A stretch of DNA of 64,000 nt, taken from assembly GCF_006715725.1 (NCBI RefSeq), contig NZ_VFNU01000001.1:4836001-4900000 (forward strand), read 5' to 3'. Both the position numbers and the translations under genes were made by a program. The DNA is from Nocardioides sp. SLBN-35 (GTDB taxonomy: Bacteria > Actinomycetota > Actinomycetes > Propionibacteriales > Nocardioidaceae). Position 1 is the stretch's first letter. Every line of letters starts with the position of its first letter. Below are positions 58,067 to 64,000 of the stretch, piece after piece. The notes under the pieces were generated by a model. The model was not told the DNA's origin. It made no database searches and worked only from the letters and a program-made list of their open reading frames with translations.

Positions 58067-58648
58067 TCAACCGAGCTGCACGAGGAACGCCACCGACCGC
58101 TCCAGCACCACACCGGCCGCCGCGGCGTCGTACGTCGGCAGCGAGCTGTCCGTGAACAGGTGACCGTCGGCGGGATAGAGGAACAGCTCGCCCAGCTCGG
58201 GCCCGGCCGCCTCGACCAGCTCCTTGGCGGCGGGCAGGTCCTCGGCGAAGAACTCGTCGCCCTCGCCGCCGTGCACCTGGACCGGCACGCCGGCCGGCCA
58301 GGGACCGAAGGCCCACTCACCGGTGACGGGGATGCAGGACTCGTAGAGCAGGGCCCCGCGCGCGCCCGGCCGGGCCTGGGCGAGGCGCTGGGCCGCGGCC
58401 TCGCCCACGGAGAACCCGGCGTACACCAGCTCGGGCGGCAGGGCCTCGACGGCGCGGTCGGCGCGCGCGTCCAGCTCGTCACCGAGCTCGCGGATCAGGG
58501 CCAGGCCGGCGTCGAGGCTGTCGGGGACGGTGCCGTCGAACAGGTCGGGGGTGTGCACGACGTGTCCGGCGGAACGCAACGCCTCGGGGAACTCCCGGAC
58601 GCCGTCGGTGAGCCCGCGGGCGTGGTGGAACAGGACGACCTCGGCCAT
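58067..58648 (-). CDS. Dienelactone hydrolase-family alpha/beta-hydrolase
   Basis: A 193-aa small hydrolase: VVLFHHARGLTDGVREFPEA, PDLFDG, nucleophile Ser in YAGFSVGEAAAQRLAQ (Cys in classical dienelactone hydrolases), an acidic HGGEGDEFF region and His in YPADGHLF. Convergent with the preceding gene, separated by only six bases. Substrate unknown. Confidence 0.85.
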   Translation of the reverse strand: MAEVVLFHHARGLTDGVREFPEALRSAGHVVHTPDLFDGTVPDSLDAGLALIRELGDELDARADRAVEALPPELVYAGFSVGEAAAQRLAQARPGARGALLYESCIPVTGEWAFGPWPAGVPVQVHGGEGDEFFAEDLPAAKELVEAAGPELGELFLYPADGHLFTDSSLPTYDAAAAGVVLERSVAFLVQLG

Positions 58649-58780
58649 CTCTTCACTCCTGACGATCGGTGGTGGGGGACCCTGAGGACGCTAGTGGCGA
58701 CCGGGGACAACCCGGTCCCGGAAAACCTGCAAGTTCTCGATCCGTAGGCGCTCACACCCCTGTGTCCCTACGATCACGCC

Positions 58781-60484
58781 ATGACTGTCTCGGGCCCGCC
58801 CGCGGACGACGCGACCCTGGTCGCGGGCGTCCTCGCGGGCGACCGGCACGCCTTCGCCGGGGTCTACGAGCGCTACGCCGACCGGCTGCACGACTTCGCG
58901 TACTCGATGCTCCGCAACCGCGAGGAGGCGGCCGACTGCGTGGCGGACTCGTTCGTGCTGATGGCGGAGAAGGTCGGTCAGCTGCGCGATCCGTCACGGC
59001 TGCGGCCGTGGTTGTACTCCGTGGTGCGCAACGAGTGCCTGCGCACCCTGCGCGGCCGGGCCCGGGAGGCCCACGACGACGAGTGGCTCGAAGCCATGCC
59101 TGACCTCGGGAGCGGGCCGGAGCAGCAGGTCACCGACGCCGCGGTCCGAGACGAGCTGCGCGAGCTGGTCTGGGCGGCGATCGAGGGTCTCAACGACCGC
59201 GACCGCGCCCTCCTCGACCTGCACCTGCGCCAGGGCCTCGACGGCGCCGAGCTCGCGGCCGCCATGGACGTGACGACGCAGAACTCCTACGTCATGCTCA
59301 GCCGCGCCCGCGACCAGGTCGAGCGCTCGCTCGGGGCGCTGCTCATCGCGCGCCGCGGCAGCGAGCTGTGCGGCGAGCTGACCGGCATCCTGGGCGACTG
59401 GGACGGGCGATTCTCACCGCTGATCCGCAAGCGCGTCGCCCGCCACATCGACGGCTGCGAGACCTGCGAGACCCGCCGCAGGCTGATGGTCAGCCCGCTC
59501 GCCCTGCTCGCCGGCGTCCCGGCCTTCGCCGCCCCCGCGGCCCTGCGCGAGCGGGTCCTCGAGGACGAGCGGCTGGTCGCCTACTACGTCGACGACCCGG
59601 TGCTGCCCGGTCAGGCCGGAGCCGGAGCGGGCGGTACGACGAGGCGCGTGCTGCTCGTCGTGGGCCTGGTCGTGCTGCTGCTCGGCCTCGGCGGTGCCGC
59701 CGGCCTGGCCTGGTGGCCCGACGAGGAGTCGGCGATCGCGACCGACCCGGCGACGAGCAGCTCGCTCCCGACCACGCAGGCGAGCGAGACGACGGCGATC
59801 GCCACGGCGACCCCGACGACCGTCGTACCCGCGGATCCGTCGGTTCCTGCGACCACCGACGCGACCCCCACCGATCCCACCAGCGCCACCACCGACGCCA
59901 CCGTGGCCGCCCCGGGCGACCTCCGCGTCTCGACCCGCACCCTGCGCCTCGGCGCCAGGTCCGGCGGCACCGTGCAGCTGCGCAACGCCGGCGGTACCGC
60001 GCTCGACTACACCGCGAAGTCGCGCGTCGCGTGGCTGTCGGTGTCGCGGTCGAAGGGGTCCCTGCAGCCCGGCGCGGGCTCCGGCCTGTCCGTCACGGCC
60101 GACCGCGCCACCCTCGCCGAGGGCAGCAGCACCGGCACCGTCGCGATCGCGTGGTCCGGCGGCACGGTCCTGGTGTCCGTGCACGTCACGGTCGACAACC
60201 CGCCCGTGATCGGCGCGATCCAGGTCAGCCACGCCGACGACTGCTCGCCGCGTACGGTCACCACCACGGTCGGCGACGCGACGCTCCGGTCGGTCCGGGT
60301 CGCCTGGAGCGGACCGAGCGGCAACGGCCAGAAGGCGATGACCGGCTCCGGCGGCGGCTGGACGGCGAGCATCGGCCCGTTCCCGATCGGCGGCACCGTC
60401 ACCGCGACCGTCACCGCGGTCGACGGGGCCGGCCACACCACAACCCGCTCGACGGGGTTCACCACGCTCCCCTGCCCCGGCTGA
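58781..60484 (+). CDS. ECF sigma factor fused to zinc-finger, membrane helix and extracytoplasmic domain
   Basis: A 567-aa fusion. Residues 10-90 are sigma region 2 (VYERYADRLHDFAYSMLRNR, EEAADCVADSFVLM) and 125-185 region 4 (LNDRDRALLDLHLRQGLDGA). Then comes His222-x3-Cys226-x2-Cys229 (RHIDGCETCE), the zinc-binding pattern of ZAS anti-sigma factors. A membrane helix covers about 290-312. After a Thr-rich linker follow a BACON-like beta-domain (about 385-480) and an Ig-like end. This puts sigma and anti-sigma/sensor in one chain. The ATG follows a gap of 132 bases. Confidence 0.85.
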   Translation: MTVSGPPADDATLVAGVLAGDRHAFAGVYERYADRLHDFAYSMLRNREEAADCVADSFVLMAEKVGQLRDPSRLRPWLYSVVRNECLRTLRGRAREAHDDEWLEAMPDLGSGPEQQVTDAAVRDELRELVWAAIEGLNDRDRALLDLHLRQGLDGAELAAAMDVTTQNSYVMLSRARDQVERSLGALLIARRGSELCGELTGILGDWDGRFSPLIRKRVARHIDGCETCETRRRLMVSPLALLAGVPAFAAPAALRERVLEDERLVAYYVDDPVLPGQAGAGAGGTTRRVLLVVGLVVLLLGLGGAAGLAWWPDEESAIATDPATSSSLPTTQASETTAIATATPTTVVPADPSVPATTDATPTDPTSATTDATVAAPGDLRVSTRTLRLGARSGGTVQLRNAGGTALDYTAKSRVAWLSVSRSKGSLQPGAGSGLSVTADRATLAEGSSTGTVAIAWSGGTVLVSVHVTVDNPPVIGAIQVSHADDCSPRTVTTTVGDATLRSVRVAWSGPSGNGQKAMTGSGGGWTASIGPFPIGGTVTATVTAVDGAGHTTTRSTGFTTLPCPG

Positions 60485-60516
60485 CCAGCCTGCCCCGGCC
60501 GTTCCACCACTGCAGT

Positions 60517-60620
60517 AACACGCTGTCCACCCGACTACCCGAGCGTTGTCAGCAGCAGCCACGGCGTGTCGTCGGCGTGTCGTGCTGAGAACCGGCGGCC
60601 AGTGCGGTGGACAGCGTGTT
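60517..60620. repeat. 104-bp nested inverted-repeat element
   Basis: Ends are AACACGCTGTCCACC (60517-60531) and GGTGGACAGCGTGTT (60606-60620), a perfect 15-bp match. Inside, GTTGTCAGCA and TGCTGAGAAC pair with one mismatch. It lies between convergent genes. It could be a terminator or a small non-autonomous element. Confidence 0.6.
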
Positions 60621-60649
60621 GCAGCGGGCCGGATCAGCGACGTCGCGGC

Positions 60650-61849
60650 TCAGCGCCGCTCGAATGTGATCCCCGCCCGCTGCAGCCGACCGAGCAACGC
60701 GTCCCCCATCGCGGTGGCGGTGGTGACCTGGCCGGCCACGTTCGGGTTCTCGTCGAGGGCCAGGCACAGCGCGGACTCGGCCAGCATCTTGGCCGTCTCG
60801 GTGTAGCCCGGGTCGCCACCCGACACCCTCGTGCGGACCTTCACACCGTCCGTCTCGGCGACGAAGTCGACGGTGAACCAGGACTTCTCCCGCCGGCTCG
60901 GCGACGGGCCCTCGCCCTGCGGGACCCGCTTGAGCAGGGCGTTGCGCAGCGGCGGTACCTGGGCGGCGAGGGTCAGGCCGGTGACGCCGACCGCGCCGCC
61001 GGCGGCGTACCGCAGGGTCTTGGTGCCGGCGAAGTGGGAGTAGCTGAACGCGGGACCGTACGACGCCAGGTGGGCGCCGCTGCGGGCCACGACGAACGGG
61101 TCGATGGTGGGCAGCGGCAGCAGCCAGTAGCCGAGGTCGTGGTCGCGGCGCGGACGTCCGGCGACCGCACGGGAGCGGCGCCCCTCGGGGCGCGGCTCGA
61201 GGCGGCGGCGTGCGGTCGAGGCCTCCTTCATCTGCCGGGCACGGGAGAACGCGGTGAGGGCGGAGTGGAAGGTGCCGCCGGAGAAGCCCGCCCCCGCGCG
61301 GACGACGCCGCGCATCGTGACCGGGGTCGTGATCTCGCCACCGACCTCCTTGCTCAGCTCCTTGATCGTGAAGTAGGCGCCCAGGTCGTGCGGGATCGAG
61401 TCGAAGCCGCACGAGTGCACGAGGCGCGCACCGGAGCCCTCGGCGGCGGCGTTGTGCTCCACGTAGGTGCGGTCGACGAACTCCGGCTCGCCGGTCAGGT
61501 CGACGTAGTCCGTGCCGGCGTTGGCGCACGCGGCGACCAGCGGGCCGCCGTACTCGAGGTAGGGGCCGACCGTGGTCGCCACCACCTTCGTCGTCGCCAC
61601 CACCTCGGCCAGCGCGTCCGCGTCGGCGGCGTCCGCGACCAGCAGCGGCAGGTCGGCGAGCGCGGCGTTCGCCGGGTTGGCGGCGACGAGGTGGTCGCGG
61701 ACGGCGGCGAGCTTCTGCTCGTTGCGTCCGGCCAGCGCCCAGCGCAGCCCGGCGGGGGCGTGCTCGGCGAGGTAGTCGGCGGTGAGTCCCCCGGTGAAGC
61801 CGGTGGCTCCGAACAGGACGACGTCGTACGGGCGCGTGCTGTCAGCCAT
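60650..61849 (-). CDS. Saccharopine dehydrogenase-like / trans-acting enoyl reductase-family protein
   Basis: A 399-aa NAD(P)-binding protein: VVLFGATGFTGGLTADYLAE, WALAGRNEQKL, YVDLTGEPEFVDRT, VHSCGFDSIPHDLGAYF and GGTFHSALTAF. Relatives include mycobacterial trans-acting enoyl reductases used in lipid synthesis. The C-terminal half binds a hydrophobic substrate. A stand-alone gene, so the substrate is unknown. Confidence 0.85.
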   Translation of the reverse strand: MADSTRPYDVVLFGATGFTGGLTADYLAEHAPAGLRWALAGRNEQKLAAVRDHLVAANPANAALADLPLLVADAADADALAEVVATTKVVATTVGPYLEYGGPLVAACANAGTDYVDLTGEPEFVDRTYVEHNAAAEGSGARLVHSCGFDSIPHDLGAYFTIKELSKEVGGEITTPVTMRGVVRAGAGFSGGTFHSALTAFSRARQMKEASTARRRLEPRPEGRRSRAVAGRPRRDHDLGYWLLPLPTIDPFVVARSGAHLASYGPAFSYSHFAGTKTLRYAAGGAVGVTGLTLAAQVPPLRNALLKRVPQGEGPSPSRREKSWFTVDFVAETDGVKVRTRVSGGDPGYTETAKMLAESALCLALDENPNVAGQVTTATAMGDALLGRLQRAGITFERR

Positions 61850-61916
61850 GCCCCCACTCTTCCATCGCCCCCGAACCCGATGGAACCCTCCCGGTCCCCT
61901 CGCCCGTCATAGGCAC

Positions 61917-62435
61917 GTGGAACCCGACACCGAGGCGACGTACGCCGAGTACGTCCGGCAGAGCTGGCCGAGCCTGGTCCGCGCCGCGGTCTTCCTCGGC
62001 GCCCGCCCGCACGAGGCCGAGGACCTCGCCCAGACCACGCTGGTGCGCTGCTACACCGGTTGGGGGAAGGTCAGCAGCGCGGACAACCGCGATGCGTACG
62101 TCTACCGGATGCTGCTCAACTGCCTGCGCGACGTGCGTCGTACCCGCTGGTGGAAGGACCGGCAGTACGACGCCCCCCTCGACGGGCCGCGCACCGCGGA
62201 GCCCGACGCCACCGACCGGGTGGCCGTCGCCGACGCAGTGCACCGCGCCCTCGGCGCGCTGAGCAAGCCCAACCGCGAGGTGGTCGTGCTGCGGTACTTC
62301 GTCCAGCTCACCGAGCGCCAGACCGCAGACGCGCTCGGCATCCCCGCCGGCACGGTCAAGAGCCGGCTGTCCCGCGCGCTGGCGCACCTCGCCGCCGACG
62401 ACCACCTCCTCGACCTCACCGGAGGCACCTGGTGA
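61917..62435 (+). CDS. SigE-family ECF sigma factor
   Basis: A 172-aa sigma factor: YAEYVRQSWPSLVRAAVFLG, EAEDLAQTTLVRCYTGWGKV, and region 4 PNREVVVLRYFVQLTERQTA with the HTH ADALGIPAGTVKSRLSRAL. GTG start with AGGCAC nearby. Its stop overlaps the start of a membrane beta-propeller protein (GTGA), probably its regulator. Confidence 0.9.
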   Translation: MEPDTEATYAEYVRQSWPSLVRAAVFLGARPHEAEDLAQTTLVRCYTGWGKVSSADNRDAYVYRMLLNCLRDVRRTRWWKDRQYDAPLDGPRTAEPDATDRVAVADAVHRALGALSKPNREVVVLRYFVQLTERQTADALGIPAGTVKSRLSRALAHLAADDHLLDLTGGTW

Positions 62436-64000
62436 CCGACCTCGAACGACTCTGGGACGACTACCCCACCGACCCCGCGCCGGTGGGCGCGATCCTCGCC
62501 GCCACGGCCTCGCGACCGCACCGCCGGCTGCTGGTGCGCCCGGTGCTGACCGCCGCCGCGGTGACGGCCCTCGCCGGCGCGTTCGTCGCCGGCACGCTCG
62601 TCGACGGGGGCGACGGGCCGGCCGCGGGACCGGGAGGCCCGGGCACCCTGCCCCGCCACGTCGCCTTCCAGGCCGACCTGGAGCCGGCGACGTCGTGCGA
62701 GGACCTGCGGACGTCGTACGTCGACCGGGCACTGCAGGTCGTCGGCCCGTGGGGCTGGGGCGGCCCGATCATGTACGCCGAGGGCGGCGACCTCCTGCGC
62801 AAGCAGGTGGAGGTGCCCGAGGTGGCGGACTCGGCTGCCTCGGGCGCTGCCCGGACCCCGCAGACCGAGCGGCAGACCAGCAGCGAGACCGGCACCAACG
62901 TGCAGGAGGCGGGCGTCGACGAGCCCGACACGGTCAAGACCGACGGCAAGATCATGGTCGTGGTGCGCCACGAGCGCCTCGACGTGTACGACGTCGCCGG
63001 CTCCTCGACCGCGAAGGTCTCCTCGGTCTCCCTCCCCCGCGTCGACGACACCGAGATCCTGCTGGCCGGCGACACCGTCGTCGCCCTCGGCCGTGACGCC
63101 GGCAGCACCCCCGAGACATCCGGGACCCGGGTGCTGACGGTCTCCCTCGCCGACCCGGCCGCGCCGAAGGTCGTCGACGACGTCAGCTACGACGCCGACC
63201 GGCTCTCGGTGCGCCAGCACGGCGACGCGGTCCGCCTGGTCCTCGCCAGCGGCCTGCCCGACCTCGACTTCGTCGAGCCGACCGGCAAGCGCAGCGAGGA
63301 CGAGGCGCTCGCCCACAACCGCGAGGCGGTCGAGGACAGCACCCTCGAGGACTGGCTGCCCACCGTCACCGCCGGCGACGCCAAGCCCCGCCAGCTGCTC
63401 GACTGCCGCGACGTCGCGCTCGCGCCCGACGAGCTGGCCCTCGGCACCACCAGCGTCGTCGGCTTCGACGCCGGCTCCGCGGACCGGCTCGACGCGATCG
63501 GGCTGAGTGGCCTCACCGACATCGCCTACGAGTCGGCCGACCACCTCTACCTCGCCAGCGCGGGCGCCGGCGCGTGGGGCTGCACCGACTGGTGCGGTGC
63601 CGCGGTGGACCGGACGATGCGGGTGTTCCCCGGCGGCGGGACCGGCGGGTCGTCGTACCTCTTCGACTTCGCGCTCGACGGCACCCGCGCCACCCACGTC
63701 GCCTCCGGCGAGGTCGAGGGCGCGATCCGCGACCGGTGGTCGCTGGACGAGGCCGGCGGCGTGCTCCGGGTCGCCGTCGGGCCGACCAGCGAGACCGGCA
63801 ACTTCAGCTCGGTGCTCACCTTGGCCCGGCAGGGCAAGGAGCTGGTCGAGCGCGGCCGCCTCGACGGCCTTGGCCGCAACGAGGAGATCCAGTCGGTGCG
63901 CTGGTTCGACGACCTCGCCATCGTGGTGACCTTCCGCCGCCGGGACCCGCTGTACGCCGTCGACCTCACCGACACCGCCGCTCCCCGCCTGCTCGGCGCG
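62432..64000 (+). CDS. Membrane-anchored beta-propeller protein, 3' end outside window
   Basis: At least 523 residues. After a short cytosolic segment (TDLERLWDDYPTDPAPVGAI) comes one helix (VLTAAAVTALAGAFVAGTLV), then a large extracytoplasmic part: NVQEAGVDEPDTVKTDGKIM and VLTVSLADPAAPKVVDDV are hallmarks of the beta-propeller domain family. Start GTG overlaps the SigE-type stop. The cytosolic segment may bind the sigma factor, making it a non-classical anti-sigma factor; this is inferred from gene coupling. Confidence 0.82.
   Translation, partial: MTDLERLWDDYPTDPAPVGAILAATASRPHRRLLVRPVLTAAAVTALAGAFVAGTLVDGGDGPAAGPGGPGTLPRHVAFQADLEPATSCEDLRTSYVDRALQVVGPWGWGGPIMYAEGGDLLRKQVEVPEVADSAASGAARTPQTERQTSSETGTNVQEAGVDEPDTVKTDGKIMVVVRHERLDVYDVAGSSTAKVSSVSLPRVDDTEILLAGDTVVALGRDAGSTPETSGTRVLTVSLADPAAPKVVDDVSYDADRLSVRQHGDAVRLVLASGLPDLDFVEPTGKRSEDEALAHNREAVEDSTLEDWLPTVTAGDAKPRQLLDCRDVALAPDELALGTTSVVGFDAGSADRLDAIGLSGLTDIAYESADHLYLASAGAGAWGCTDWCGAAVDRTMRVFPGGGTGGSSYLFDFALDGTRATHVASGEVEGAIRDRWSLDEAGGVLRVAVGPTSETGNFSSVLTLARQGKELVERGRLDGLGRNEEIQSVRWFDDLAIVVTFRRRDPLYAVDLTDTAAPRLLGA

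Overview
The window reads as chromosomal DNA of a high-GC actinobacterium. Coding density is high, GTG and occasional TTG starts are common, and genes in operons often overlap by 4 bases. The cluster sepX / GNAT / mog / moaC / glp / UDP-glucose pyrophosphorylase / 5-formyl-THF cyclo-ligase / fmdB / SAF / mscL is typical of actinobacteria. Gene style and the GGTTTCGA-type REP palindromes suggest a Nocardioides-like member of Nocardioidaceae; this placement is an inference.

Layout. (1) 1-11.6 kb: an L-rhamnose regulon. A secreted alpha-L-rhamnosidase (5' end only) is followed by the minus-strand operon rhaTPQS-M-I-EW-B plus a 76-aa LuxR-type HTH gene, and a divergent LacI-type regulator. Three related palindromes (189, 10396, 10474) mark the probable operators. 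(2) 11.6-15.6 kb: a short-chain fatty acid transporter and an amidase, divergent from a tandem-AsnC regulator. (3) 15.6-24.8 kb: a looser accessory region bounded by a frameshifted HTH pseudogene and by an excisionase / truncated integrase beside tRNA-Ala. It holds two NarL-like regulators (one with a degenerate receiver), two GAF-ANTAR proteins, a fatty-acid desaturase, three DUF5994-type paralogues, and a 33-aa membrane peptide. This is the best candidate for an undescribed module. (4) 24.8-37.8 kb: the conserved core above, a penicillin-acylase-family hydrolase, a CIRCE element in front of fmdB, mscL, an 11 x 69-bp tandem array, an LCP ligase and tRNA-Arg.

(5) 37.9-46.7 kb: a flavin reductase-like protein, a decarboxylase-like protein without its catalytic residues, a TPR/SARP-type regulator, and two paralogous LPNTG surface proteins with long, related 5' leaders. 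(6) 46.7-58.6 kb: a phosphopantetheinyl transferase, then a ten-gene operon TetR-CYP123-SDR-CYP51-ferredoxin-NTF2-ALDH-SDR-HIBADH-CMD that matches the mycobacterial cyp51 neighbourhood. A divergent F420-type oxidoreductase and a conserved protein of unknown function are read from the other side of a KstR-like box, and a small alpha/beta-hydrolase follows. (7) 58.7-64 kb: an ECF sigma factor fused to a zinc-finger anti-sigma-like segment, a membrane helix and an extracytoplasmic domain; a saccharopine-dehydrogenase-like protein; and a SigE-type sigma factor coupled to a membrane beta-propeller protein that runs off the window.

Regions 1, 4 and 6 use familiar parts. Regions 3 and 5 and the fused sigma factor hold most of the unexplained biology. 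All functions are inferred from sequence; none was tested.
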